From assembly GCF_001672975.1 (NCBI RefSeq), contig NZ_LZKU01000161.1:1-36289 (forward strand): DNA of 36,289 nucleotides, given 5' to 3'. A program made the translations under genes and the position numbers. The stretch's first letter is position 1; every line of letters starts with the position of its first letter. Origin of the DNA: Mycobacterium sp. 1465703.0. Lineage in GTDB: Bacteria > Actinomycetota > Actinomycetes > Mycobacteriales > Mycobacteriaceae. Below the pieces are notes generated by a model that did not search any database, was not told where the DNA came from, and saw nothing but the letters and a program-made list of their open reading frames with translations. Below, piece by piece: positions 7,134-15,465 of this stretch.

Positions 7134-9536
7134 TCACAAACCCTTGGGTCGGGTCCCGATCACCCCGCTGATCGCGAGGCGCGTCAGTTCTTCGTCGGTC
7201 AGCCCGCACCGATCGCGCAGGATCTCTTCATTGTGCTCGCCCAACTTAGGCGGCGGCCGCAGCAGCCACCTGTCCTGCCCGGTGAGCAGGGCGAACGGCG
7301 GGCAGGGGTACAGCCCCAGCCCGGTGCTGGCATGATGCAACGCCTCGAAGAAGCCGCGCTCACGCAACTGCGGGTTGTCGGTGACCAGCGAGGGCGACAC
7401 CACCGGCGCCGCGGGAACACCCGCGCCGGCCAACCGCTCCACCGTCGAATCGAGTGGCTGACCGCTGAACCACTCAGCCAGCTGGTTATCGATCTCGTCG
7501 GCTCGATCACGGCGCCCGGCGACGGTGGACAGGCCCTCGTCGTCACACCAGGACGGCCGATCCATCAGATCCACCAGCGCGCGCCACTGCGCATCGTCAC
7601 CAACGGTGATCGCGATCCAGTCGTCCGATCCGGTGCACCGGTAAATGTTCTGGATCGCCGCACCGTGACCGCGGTTGCCGCGACGGCTCAGCGTCACCCC
7701 GAAGACTTCGTACTCGATCGCTTGAATCGCGGTGGCATTGAGCACGGTTTCGAGCATCGGCAGCTCGACCAGTTGGCCCTTCCCGGTGCGTTCGGCGAAG
7801 TTCAGCGCCGCCAGCACGGCGAAAGCCGCGTGCACACCGGCCAGCGGATCACAGGCCCCCCGCGGTGTCACCGGCGGCGTCTCCGGCAGGCCGGTCACCC
7901 AGGCCAGGCCGGCGATCTGTTCCATGGTGGGAGCGAATCCGACGCGTTCCCGCCATGGCCCCTCGACACCGAAGGCGGGCATCCGCGCGAACACCAGTTT
8001 CGGGTTGACCTTGAGCAGCGCATCATCGGTGAGACCGAATTGCTCCATCACCCGCGGAGAAAAGTTCTCGATCACCACGTCGGCGCCGGCAACCAGCTCG
8101 GTGAGTAGACGGCGGCCCTGCTCGGACCCCAAATCCAGTGTGACTGAACGCTTGTTGGTGTTCATCGCATGGAACACCCAGCCGTACTCCCACCAGTCGT
8201 CCACGTCGGTGCGCATTCCGCCCGAGTACCGGATGCCGTCGGGGCGCTGGATCGACTCGATCTTGACGACGTCGGCGCCGAAGGCGGCCAGCAGATGGGT
8301 TGCCGCCGGACCGGCCCAGAACGCGGTCAGGTCGACGATGCGAACACCGGCCAGCGGCATCCTGAGCGACACCGCTTGGACTTCGGCTTCCGCAGGGCGC
8401 CAAAGAGATTCGTTATCGGCCTCGCCCAGACGGGGCGTGTCACCCACGGGTGCGGGCGCGCAGGCCGACATCAGCCAGGGCGGCCGGGGCTGGTGGAAGC
8501 CGGCGGGGTTGCGGGTGAAGACCCCGCGCTGGCGCACGTATTCCAGATCCCGCATGGTGGAGCCGTTGCCCAGCGCGGCGATCGGCAGCCGGAACAGTTG
8601 CCCGAGTTCGACGATTTCGGCGACAGTCCGTTCGGCCAACCAGGGATGGATCTGTTCGCGGATCATGTCTCGGTATTGCCACCGGCCGATTTGAAACCGC
8701 AGCTGTTCGATCTCCTCCAGTTGCGGACATTCGACCATCGCGGCGAAGTCGAGCCATTGCTGGCCGGTGACCATGGTGATCCCGACGTAGCCGTCTTTGG
8801 CTGGTTCGATCGACGGCACTTCGGTGGTGCGCCGGATCGGTGGGACGCGCAGCAACTGGGAATGCAGCCACTCACTGCTTTGCATCGTGGTTATCGCTTC
8901 CAGCATTGACAGGTCCAGGTGTTCGCCGGCGCCCCCACGCTCGACGCGGCGGCGCAAGGCCAGCACAGCGAACGCGGCGAAGACACCGCCCATGTACTCA
9001 CCCAGATCGCCGCCGATGCAGATGGGCGGCCCGGCGGGATCTCCGCGGAAGCCGGGCGAGCCCGCCCAGGCTTGCAAGGTGAACTCGGTGGCGGCTCGGT
9101 CTGCGTACGGGCCGGTCCAGCCGAAGTCGGAGATGGTGACGATGATCGCCCCTGGCGAGTGTTCCAGCAGCTGTCCTGGGTCGATGCCCAGCGCCGCAGC
9201 CCGCGCCCGGCCGGCGGTCACGACGACGACTTCGGCGCCGCCTAGCATGGCGCGAAATCGCGCCGAATCCCCGGCGTCGGGGGCGAAAGTCACGCTGCGC
9301 TTGCCCGCATTCAGATAGCTGAAGAACGGGGCGGTGCCTGCTTCGGGAACCGCGGAACCGCTGGCGGTGTACCGCCGCAGCGAATCCCCTTGCGGCGGTT
9401 CGACTTTATGCACCTGCGCGCCGGCATCGAGCAGCAGCTTCCCGCAGTAGCTGCCCGCTATCCGGTCACTGATCTCGACAACACGCAGATCCTGCAGCGG
9501 TGTCGGCCGGCCTTCGGACCGCTCGCTCAATTGCAC
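7134..9536 (-). CDS. Tandem-fused CaiB/BaiF (family III) CoA-transferase
   Basis: An 800-aa protein made of two family III CoA-transferase modules. Module 1 (about 14-385) begins 'LQDLRVVEISDRIAGSYCGKLL' and has a candidate catalytic Asp D177 in 'GGDLGEYMGGVFAAFAV'. Module 2 (about 394-795) begins 'LAGVRIVDLTAFWAGPAATHLL' with D563 in 'ACDPLAGVHAAFAVLAAL'. In single-domain enzymes such as formyl-CoA transferase, the Asp at this position forms the covalent anhydride with the acyl group. Those enzymes are interlocked dimers, so the fusion may act as an internal dimer. It would move CoA between acyl donors and acceptors without ATP. The start is GTG at 9536 with AAGGG upstream. It is divergent from the GntR gene and followed by the ferredoxin gene after 17 nt. 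Confidence 0.88.
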   Translation of the reverse strand: MQLSERSEGRPTPLQDLRVVEISDRIAGSYCGKLLLDAGAQVHKVEPPQGDSLRRYTASGSAVPEAGTAPFFSYLNAGKRSVTFAPDAGDSARFRAMLGGAEVVVVTAGRARAAALGIDPGQLLEHSPGAIIVTISDFGWTGPYADRAATEFTLQAWAGSPGFRGDPAGPPICIGGDLGEYMGGVFAAFAVLALRRRVERGGAGEHLDLSMLEAITTMQSSEWLHSQLLRVPPIRRTTEVPSIEPAKDGYVGITMVTGQQWLDFAAMVECPQLEEIEQLRFQIGRWQYRDMIREQIHPWLAERTVAEIVELGQLFRLPIAALGNGSTMRDLEYVRQRGVFTRNPAGFHQPRPPWLMSACAPAPVGDTPRLGEADNESLWRPAEAEVQAVSLRMPLAGVRIVDLTAFWAGPAATHLLAAFGADVVKIESIQRPDGIRYSGGMRTDVDDWWEYGWVFHAMNTNKRSVTLDLGSEQGRRLLTELVAGADVVIENFSPRVMEQFGLTDDALLKVNPKLVFARMPAFGVEGPWRERVGFAPTMEQIAGLAWVTGLPETPPVTPRGACDPLAGVHAAFAVLAALNFAERTGKGQLVELPMLETVLNATAIQAIEYEVFGVTLSRRGNRGHGAAIQNIYRCTGSDDWIAITVGDDAQWRALVDLMDRPSWCDDEGLSTVAGRRDRADEIDNQLAEWFSGQPLDSTVERLAGAGVPAAPVVSPSLVTDNPQLRERGFFEALHHASTGLGLYPCPPFALLTGQDRWLLRPPPKLGEHNEEILRDRCGLTDEELTRLAISGVIGTRPKGL

Positions 9537-9568
9537 CCGCCCTTCCGATCGACATGCGACCAGAGAAG

Positions 9569-9595
9569 CTATTTATACCATTACTGCTAAAATAG
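9569..9595. promoter_or_regulatory. Shared AT-rich operator-like element, copy B (regulator promoter)
   Basis: CTATTTATACCATTACTG (9569-9586) matches copy C in 14 of 18 positions and is followed directly by CTAAAATAG (9587-9595), a CTA-N3-TAG core. The block is enclosed by a perfect inverted repeat, AGCTATTT (9567-9574) and AAATAGCT (9590-9597). It lies in the 94-nt gap between the divergent CoA-transferase and GntR-regulator genes, suggesting autoregulation. Confidence 0.6.
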
Positions 9596-9630
9596 CTAAG
9601 CCAGCGAGTTGCTTGTATTTCGAGGATCGG

Positions 9631-10452
9631 ATGACCGCCTTGGGAATTGGCCCCGACGCCCGGCGCCGGTTGTCGGCGCCGCGGATCGCCGAAATCGTAG
9701 CCGATGAGTTGCGCCGTCAGATCATCGACGGTGAGCTCGCAGACGGTGATCTGTTGCCGCGCCAAGAGGTGCTCGTCGAGCAGTTCAATGTGAGTTTGGT
9801 TTCGCTGCGTGAAGCCTTGCGAATTCTGGAGACCGAGGGGCTGGTTTCGGTGCGGCGGGGTAACCGCGGCGGGGCCGTCGTGCACGCCCCGGCGAAAACC
9901 AGCGCCGCCTACATGCTCGGGTTGCTGCTGCAGAGCGAGTCCGTTGAACTCGGCGACCTGGGCATGGCGTTGCAAGAACTCGAACCCGCTTGCGCCGCCC
10001 TGGCCGCCCGCCGGCCGGACCGGGCGGAGACCTTGGTGCCCGAACTCACGCGAATCAACGAGTCGATGGCCGAAAACCTGGACGACGGTCGGCATTTCAC
10101 CGAAATCGGGCGTGAATTCCATGATCTTGTTGTCCGCGGCTGCGGTAATCACACCATCATCGCGGTCGTCGGCAGCTTGGAGACACTGTGGAGCAGTCAC
10201 GAACGGCAATGGGCCGACGAGAGCGCGTCCCGGGGCACCTACCCGTCGCTCGCCCAACGCCGCGCGGTGCTCAACACGCACGTCAAGCTGACCGAGACGA
10301 TCGCCGAGGGCAACGTCGACCGGGCCCGTCGCATCGCGGGCCGCCACCTGGCCGACACCCAGACCTATGTCCTCTCCGGCCAGCACGATCAACGCATCTA
10401 TGCGCTCTCCCCGCAGGCGTTATCGCGGCCGCGGGACATTCGGCACTCCTGA
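9631..10452 (+). CDS. GntR-family transcriptional regulator (FadR/FCD type)
   Basis: A 273-aa regulator. The N-terminal winged helix (about 15-85) includes 'ADELRRQIIDGELADGDLLP', the recognition region 'LVEQFNVSLVSLREALRILETEGLVSV' and the wing 'RRGNRGGAVV'. The C-terminal helical FCD ligand domain (about 100-240) contains 'FHDLVVRGCGNH' and a later 'HVKLTETIAEGNVDRARRIAGRHL', supplying the metal/ligand-binding Asp and His residues of the family. ATG at 9631 has GAGGA 6 nt upstream and is preferred over the TTG at 9613. It lies directly downstream of operator-like copy B; three more copies sit at promoters of neighbouring operons, so it is the best candidate regulator of the cluster. The effector is probably a pathway acyl-CoA or acid (inference). 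Confidence 0.9.
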   Translation: MTALGIGPDARRRLSAPRIAEIVADELRRQIIDGELADGDLLPRQEVLVEQFNVSLVSLREALRILETEGLVSVRRGNRGGAVVHAPAKTSAAYMLGLLLQSESVELGDLGMALQELEPACAALAARRPDRAETLVPELTRINESMAENLDDGRHFTEIGREFHDLVVRGCGNHTIIAVVGSLETLWSSHERQWADESASRGTYPSLAQRRAVLNTHVKLTETIAEGNVDRARRIAGRHLADTQTYVLSGQHDQRIYALSPQALSRPRDIRHS

Positions 10453-10471
10453 AGGGCGGCCTACAACGGTC

Positions 10472-11188
10472 ATGCGAACCGCATTGGTCACCGGCGGTAG
10501 CGGCGGGATCGGAAAAGGCTGCGCCCGCAAGCTGATTGAGTGTGGTTACGACGTGGTGCTCACGGCACGCCGGGAGGACCCCTTACGCGCCGCCGCCGAG
10601 GAGATCGGCGCACGTTACATCGTGGCCGACGCGTCCGACCCGGACGGATTTCCGGCTGCCATAAGCACATTGGAGACGATCGACCTCGTGGTGCATGCGG
10701 CCGGCGCACTCGGCGGAACCTACGCGCGCAAGCAGACCTTCACACAGTGGCAGACCATCATGTCGGCCAACCTGGATTCATGCTTCGTGGTGACCTCGGC
10801 GGTGCTGCCCAAGATGGCCGCGGGCTCGCGGCTGGTGTTCATCTCGTCCTCGGCGGCACACGAGCCGATGCCGGCCCGCACCGCCTACTCGGCCTCGAAA
10901 GCCGGCATGAATGCCTTCGCGCGGGCGCTGGCGCTCGAAGTCGACCGCGACGGCATCAGCGTGCACATCGTCACGCCGGGTCCGGTGGCCACCGAGATGC
11001 TGCAGGACGTTCCCTTCGAGATGTACGCGATCGGAGTGTCCGACGTCGCCGACGCGGTCGCCTGGCTGGATACGGTCGACCCGTCGGTCGATCTGCCGGA
11101 GATCCGGCTGTCCGCCGTGGAGCGCGGCCCCTTCGCACGGCCGCCGGTCGTGCCAACCGAAGCGCGGCGCCGCGCGCAACGAGGCTGA
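10472..11188 (+). CDS. Short-chain dehydrogenase/reductase (SDR)
   Basis: A 238-aa classical SDR. The nucleotide-binding motif TGGSGGIG is at 7-14, HAAG (an NAAG variant) at 75-78, the catalytic Asn at 100, and Ser in 'FISSSAAHE' (about 125-127). The Y-x-x-x-K pair is Y139-S-A-S-K143, and 'VTPGPVATEM' follows. It would oxidise or reduce a hydroxyl/keto group with NAD(P). The frame is open upstream into the GntR gene, but MRTALVTGG at 10472 is the natural N-terminus, 19 nt after the regulator stop. It is probably co-transcribed with the regulator. Its end is only 3 nt from the end of the convergent LLM gene. Confidence 0.87.
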   Translation: MRTALVTGGSGGIGKGCARKLIECGYDVVLTARREDPLRAAAEEIGARYIVADASDPDGFPAAISTLETIDLVVHAAGALGGTYARKQTFTQWQTIMSANLDSCFVVTSAVLPKMAAGSRLVFISSSAAHEPMPARTAYSASKAGMNAFARALALEVDRDGISVHIVTPGPVATEMLQDVPFEMYAIGVSDVADAVAWLDTVDPSVDLPEIRLSAVERGPFARPPVVPTEARRRAQRG

Positions 11189-11191
11189 GGT

Positions 11192-12052
11192 CTAGCTCGC
11201 GGGAAAGGCTTTGATCACCGATTCGCCGAACTCGTGCAGGGAGTCCGGGGCGGCGAAGTCGGCGAACCATACGTAGAACCGCTCGACGCGCTGGGCGGCC
11301 AAACCGCCAAAGTGCCCGATCAGCTCGTCGGCATCACCGCAGACCAGTCCGGAGCCGAGGTTGCCGAATCGCCGGGTGCTCACCTCGCGCACGGCGTCGG
11401 GATCGTTGCCCGATCGCACGAAGCCCACCATCTGTTGAATCGACAACCGGGCCGTTCCCGCCGCCGGCGCAAGCTTCGGCAGTCTGTCGAGCTGGTTCGC
11501 CGGCAGGTTCCACCAATCCGCGTATCCGCGAACGAGTTCCATCATCTTGGGCCCACTCCCACCTAGGACCAGCGGTATCGGGTATGACCGCCGTGGGGCT
11601 TGCGGAGCCGGGCCGGGCTGATCGTCATGGTCGCCCCAGTATCGCCTGATGAGTTCCAGGTGGCGGCCCAGTTGTTCGACCCTGGCTCGCGGATCTTGCT
11701 GACCCACTTCGAATCTGGCGAATTCAGAGGGCCACGATCCCGACCCGAGGCCCAAATCGAACCTGCCTCCCGACGCCTCCGACAGAGTGACGGCCTGCTT
11801 GGCCAGCACGGCGGGATGCCGAAACGCGTCACACAGCACCAGATGACCGATCCGCAGCCGCTCGGTCTTGGCCGCCACCCAGCTGGCAATGCCCATTGCC
11901 TCCCAGATGCTTTCGTCGGGCAGCCCGGGAGCTTCGAGGTGATCGATGAAGGCGATCCCATCGAATCCGCTGGCCTCGGCATGACGTGCCCGGTCCGCGA
12001 TGTCGGCCGCCGACAGTCTCACTTGCGGCAGGAACAGATACCACTCGGCCAT
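11192..12052 (-). CDS. LLM-class flavin/F420-dependent oxidoreductase
   Basis: A 286-aa TIM-barrel protein of the luciferase-like monooxygenase class. Characteristic stretches are 'ADIADRARHAEASGFDGIAFIDHL', 'TERLRIGHLVLCDAFRHPAVLAKQAVTLSEASGGRFDLGLGSGSW' and 'PIPLVLGGSGPKMMELVRGYADWWN'. In mycobacteria, members of this length commonly use coenzyme F420 rather than FMN, but the cofactor is not decided by sequence reading alone. ATG at 12052 follows AGGTGG. It is divergent from the ACAD operon, sharing the 76-nt gap that holds operator-like copy D, and convergent with the SDR. The substrate is unknown; it may handle a redox step of the same pathway. Confidence 0.85.
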   Translation of the reverse strand: MAEWYLFLPQVRLSAADIADRARHAEASGFDGIAFIDHLEAPGLPDESIWEAMGIASWVAAKTERLRIGHLVLCDAFRHPAVLAKQAVTLSEASGGRFDLGLGSGSWPSEFARFEVGQQDPRARVEQLGRHLELIRRYWGDHDDQPGPAPQAPRRSYPIPLVLGGSGPKMMELVRGYADWWNLPANQLDRLPKLAPAAGTARLSIQQMVGFVRSGNDPDAVREVSTRRFGNLGSGLVCGDADELIGHFGGLAAQRVERFYVWFADFAAPDSLHEFGESVIKAFPAS

Positions 12053-12103
12053 GCGCCACCTACATGTCGGGTTCCGTGCGATTGCGACGGCACGGCTAGT
12101 TTA

Positions 12104-12121
12104 TTATCTTTACTATGTTAG
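12104..12121. promoter_or_regulatory. Shared AT-rich operator-like element, copy D
   Basis: TTATCTTTACTATGTTAG ends 7 nt before the start codon of the first ACAD gene (12129), with the RBS GAGG directly after it. It contains the CTA-N3-TAG core (12113-12121). It lies between the divergent LLM gene and the five-gene ACAD/ligase operon. Its position over the leader or -10 of the operon favours a repressor site. Confidence 0.6.
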
Positions 12122-12128
12122 AGGTCTT

Positions 12129-13208
12129 ATGGATGTCGGACTGAACTCGGAGCAGCTCTCGCTGCGCGACACCGTACGCGACATATTACGTACGGAGTGC
12201 CCACCCGATGCCGTCCGTCAAGTAACCACCGATCCGGAGCGCTGGCGCGCGCTGTGGAAAACGGTCGTCGACCTCGGCTGGACCGAGCTCGCCGCCCCCT
12301 CAGCGGAAGGGGCCGGCGACTACGGACCCGTCGAGCTGGCCGTGGTGCTCGAGGAATGCGGCGCCGCCCTGGCGCCAATCCCGTTGCTGAGCAGTGTCGG
12401 TCTGGCCGCGGGCGTGTTGCGCAACAGCGGCCTCGACACGGTGCTGACCGACATTGCCGGTGGCGTGGTGGCCACCCTGGCCGTCCACGCTCCAGGATCT
12501 CGATTGCCCGGGACCCCGATGACCCTGAGTCAGCGGCGCCTGCGTGGCAGGGCGGTTGCGGTCCCCAACCTGTCACGCGCGGAGCTCGTCGTCACGCTGG
12601 CCCGCCGCGACGACGGCGACACCGTTGCGGCGGTCGCCCGCATCGGCGATGGGGTGACCGTCGTGGCGGTAGCCGAATCCACCGATCCCGCCCAGCCATT
12701 GGCCGACGTCGACATCGACGCGGAGCCCATCGCCGTTGCACCGGTCCACATCGAATCGGTCCTGCCGGCGCCCTGGGTGGCCTCGGCCGCCGACCTGCTG
12801 GGCGTGGCGAGTGCCGCCCTGCACCGCTCGGTCGAACACGCGAAATCGCGGCGCCAGTTCGGCCAGCCGATCGGCGCGTTCCAGGGCATCAAGCACGCGC
12901 TGGCCGACAACTACGTCAGCGTGGAACGTGCCCGCAGCCTTACCTACGCGGCGGCGGGCCGGCTCGCCGATCCGGATACGCCAGCCGCCGATCTGTGGAC
13001 TGCCGCGGCGCTGGCCAAAGCGGCGGCCAACGACGCCGCGGCCAGTTGCGCGCGCACCACCGTTCAGGTGCACGGCGCGCTTGGGCAGACCTGGGAGCAC
13101 GACGCGCACCTCTATGTCAGGCGCGCCTGGCAGGGCGCCGCCGTGCTTGGCGACAGCCGCGCCCTCTACTACGAGGTCGGTCGCCGGTTCTGTGGGGGTG
13201 CCGCGTGA
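12129..13208 (+). CDS. Acyl-CoA dehydrogenase subunit, small/beta type (pair 1)
   Basis: A 359-aa ACAD-fold protein. The C-terminal helical domain is clear: 'ADLLGVASAALHRSVEHAKSRRQFGQPIGAFQGIKHALAD', then 'QVHGALGQTWEHDAHLYVRRAW'. The middle region lacks the usual strong FAD-binding 'SEP.AGSD' motif. The 'TWEHD' Glu is the position proposed as catalytic in the small subunits of two-gene actinobacterial ACADs. The start is ATG 12129 with AGAGG 5 nt upstream; the frame is open to 12000 but that part is non-homologous. It overlaps the next gene by GTGA, so the two subunits are coupled. It is the first gene of an operon running to 17955. Confidence 0.85.
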   Translation: MDVGLNSEQLSLRDTVRDILRTECPPDAVRQVTTDPERWRALWKTVVDLGWTELAAPSAEGAGDYGPVELAVVLEECGAALAPIPLLSSVGLAAGVLRNSGLDTVLTDIAGGVVATLAVHAPGSRLPGTPMTLSQRRLRGRAVAVPNLSRAELVVTLARRDDGDTVAAVARIGDGVTVVAVAESTDPAQPLADVDIDAEPIAVAPVHIESVLPAPWVASAADLLGVASAALHRSVEHAKSRRQFGQPIGAFQGIKHALADNYVSVERARSLTYAAAGRLADPDTPAADLWTAAALAKAAANDAAASCARTTVQVHGALGQTWEHDAHLYVRRAWQGAAVLGDSRALYYEVGRRFCGGAA

Positions 13209-14311
13209 GCCCGGTGGTGGAGGAATTCGGTAGCTGGTTGGCGGAGTTTCTGCCCGACGACTACTACGCGAACTATCGGCAATACCGCTGGGATCTGAGT
13301 CTGCGGCGCGCTTATCAGCGGGCCGCCTTCGAGGCCGGATGGTTGCAGCCGACCTGGCCGCGCGAGCACGGCGGTCGATCGCTGGGATTGCGCGACGCCA
13401 TGGAAGTCCGGATCGAGGCTGCGTTGCGGTCAGCGCCCAAGCTGCCCAACATCGCCGGTCCCAACGTCGCCGCGCCGGGCATCCGTCAGTTCGGCACGCC
13501 CGCCCAGATCGAGCGTCTGCTCGTTCCGTTGTTGCGCGGCGACGAGTGGTGGGCGCTGGGCATGTCCGAGCCCGAAGCCGGATCGGATTTCGCCGGCCTG
13601 CGTACCCGCGCGCAGCGCCACGGCGACGTGTTCCGGGTCAACGGCCACAAAATCTGGACCACGCAGGCGCACGAATCACGCTGGTGCACCTTGTATGCCC
13701 GCACGGATCCCGATGCGCCGAAACACCGTGGCATCTCGTGCCTCATTCTCGATCTGCATTCGCCCGGGGTGAGGGTCGAGCCCATCCGGATGGCGTCCAT
13801 CTCCGACGAGACGTTCTGCGAGGTCTTCCTCGACGACGTCGAGGTGCCGGCCGAGAATCTACTGGGACCACTCAACGGCGGCTGGAATGTCGCCCTGTCG
13901 TCGCTGCACCATGAGCGCCAAATGATCTGGATCATGAACTGGGTCGAGATCAAACGCGGACTCGCCTCGGTGCGCGATGCCGGTGCCGCGGACTCGAACC
14001 ACGACGTGTATGCCGAACTCGGTTCGCTTCTCGCGGACGCCGAAGCGTTGCGGGCCACCGGATATCGCGCTCTGGGCAACGAGCTCGCCGGACGGCCCAG
14101 TCCGGAAGCCGACACCATGAAGCTGCTCGGATCACTTACCTTGCAACGTGTTTGGGATTTGAGTGCGGCCACGGTGGGTCCCGGTTCGGCTGCCGATCCG
14201 GATCTGCTGTTCGAACGTCAGGACGCGTTGGCCGCGACCATCTACGGCGGAACGTCGGAGGTGCAGCGCAACATCATCGCCGAGCGGCTGCTCGGGCTGC
14301 CGAAGGGATGA
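13205..14311 (+). CDS. Acyl-CoA dehydrogenase subunit, large/FAD-binding type (pair 1)
   Basis: A 368-aa ACAD subunit. 'TWPREHGGRSLGLRD' leads into 'WWALGMSEPEAGSDFAGLRTRAQRHGDVFRVNGHKIWTTQAH', the FAD/substrate beta-domain. The C-terminus is 'AATIYGGTSEVQRNIIAERLLGLPKG'. In homomeric MCAD-type enzymes this last motif is Y-E-G-T with catalytic Glu, whereas here it is Y-G-G-T. Loss of that Glu with an intact FAD site is typical of the large subunit of heteromeric FadE enzymes. The GTG start at 13205 overlaps the previous stop (GTGA), and its own stop overlaps the next start (ATGA at 14308). A longer reading from 12197 runs through the wrong frame of the preceding gene and is not real. Confidence 0.88.
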   Translation: MSPVVEEFGSWLAEFLPDDYYANYRQYRWDLSLRRAYQRAAFEAGWLQPTWPREHGGRSLGLRDAMEVRIEAALRSAPKLPNIAGPNVAAPGIRQFGTPAQIERLLVPLLRGDEWWALGMSEPEAGSDFAGLRTRAQRHGDVFRVNGHKIWTTQAHESRWCTLYARTDPDAPKHRGISCLILDLHSPGVRVEPIRMASISDETFCEVFLDDVEVPAENLLGPLNGGWNVALSSLHHERQMIWIMNWVEIKRGLASVRDAGAADSNHDVYAELGSLLADAEALRATGYRALGNELAGRPSPEADTMKLLGSLTLQRVWDLSAATVGPGSAADPDLLFERQDALAATIYGGTSEVQRNIIAERLLGLPKG

Positions 14312-15465
14312 CGACCATGGATTACGACCTCGGGGACGACGCCGGACAACTGCGCAGCCACCTGCGCGAGCTGGTTGCGAACCACATCCCCGCGGACTTT
14401 CTGGGCGCCTGCACCGAAAACCCGCAGGACCTCGCCACCACCGAGACGTTCTGCAAGCTGCTGGCGACCGAGGGGCTGCTGGCGCTGGCGTGGCCGAAAG
14501 AGCATGGTGGCGGGGGTGGTTCGGTCTGGCAGCAGACGGTGCTGCGCGAGGAGATGTGGGCCCAACACGAGCCGCGCGGCCCACAGTACATGGGGATCAA
14601 CTGGGTCGGGCCGGCACTGATGCGGTATGGAACAGCCGAGCAGAAGGCCAAGCATTTAGCGGCCATCGCCTCGGGTGACGTCATCTGGTGTCAGGGCTTC
14701 TCCGAGCCGGAAGCCGGAACCGACCTGGTATCGCTGCGCACCCGCGCCGTTGCCGACGGTGATGGATGGCGCATCACCGGCCAGAAGGTGTGGACGTCCT
14801 ACGCGCTGATGGCATCGTGGTGCGTGTTAGCGGCGTGCACCGACCCCGAGGCACCAAAACACAAGCGGCTCACGTTATTTCTGATCCCCATGGACCGGGC
14901 CGGCTTCACCGTCCGGCCCATTCCGTCCATGCTGGGACCGCACCACCTGAACGAGATGTTTTTGGACGACGTGCAGGCGTTCCCCGGCGACGTGCTCGGC
15001 GAAGTCGGCGACGGATGGCGGGTGATGCGCGAGGCCCTGGCTTTCGAGCGAGTGGGCATCGCGCGCTATGCACGGTGTGAGTCACTGCTCGAACGGATGC
15101 GCGCCCAACTCGGCGACGACTGGGAAAACCTGCCCGAAACCATCCGTACCCGGTGGGTGCGAGCACTCGTCGACCTGCGGGTCGCCCGCCTGCTCGCCTA
15201 TCGCGCCGTATCACTACAGGACAATCCGGCGGCGGGGGCGGCCGCCAGTGCCGCTCGCATCATCACCACGACGTGCGATCAACTCGTCGCCGAGCTGCTG
15301 TTCGACGTGCTGGGCCCCACCGCGCTGGACAGCGGCACCTCGGCGGTACTGCACGGAGCGATCGAAGACCATTGGCGTTACGCCCAAGCGGCCACCGTGG
15401 CGTCGGGCACCATCGAGGTACAGCGCATGCTGGTGGCACGAGACGTGTTGGGAGAACACAGGTGA
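14308..15465 (+). CDS. Acyl-CoA dehydrogenase subunit, large/FAD-binding type (pair 2)
   Basis: A 385-aa ACAD subunit. The FAD region reads 'WCQGFSEPEAGTDLVSLRTRAVADGDGWRITGQKVWTSYA'. The tail is 'ATVASGTIEVQRMLVARDVLGEHR', where the Glu of the homomeric YEGT motif is Ser in A-S-G-T. As with the large subunit of pair 1, this suggests a heteromeric enzyme completed by the following gene. ATG 14308 follows GAAGGG and overlaps the previous stop (ATGA). The second ATG at 14317 is a possible alternative. The stop overlaps the next start by GTGA. It would catalyse alpha,beta-desaturation of an acyl-CoA with electrons passed to ETF. Confidence 0.87.
   Translation: MTTMDYDLGDDAGQLRSHLRELVANHIPADFLGACTENPQDLATTETFCKLLATEGLLALAWPKEHGGGGGSVWQQTVLREEMWAQHEPRGPQYMGINWVGPALMRYGTAEQKAKHLAAIASGDVIWCQGFSEPEAGTDLVSLRTRAVADGDGWRITGQKVWTSYALMASWCVLAACTDPEAPKHKRLTLFLIPMDRAGFTVRPIPSMLGPHHLNEMFLDDVQAFPGDVLGEVGDGWRVMREALAFERVGIARYARCESLLERMRAQLGDDWENLPETIRTRWVRALVDLRVARLLAYRAVSLQDNPAAGAAASAARIITTTCDQLVAELLFDVLGPTALDSGTSAVLHGAIEDHWRYAQAATVASGTIEVQRMLVARDVLGEHR

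Noticed and set aside
7732..9318. Long open frames on the plus strand opposite the CoA-transferase gene
   Set aside because: They are antisense shadows typical of GC-rich coding DNA. Their products are Ser/Arg/Ala-rich without domains, whereas the minus strand encodes a clear two-module enzyme.
12197..13204. A long open frame that would extend the large ACAD subunit at 13205 to about 704 aa
   Set aside because: The extra part lies out of frame over the preceding ACAD gene, is rich in Arg and Pro, and has no family match. The GTGA overlap at 13205 gives the natural start.
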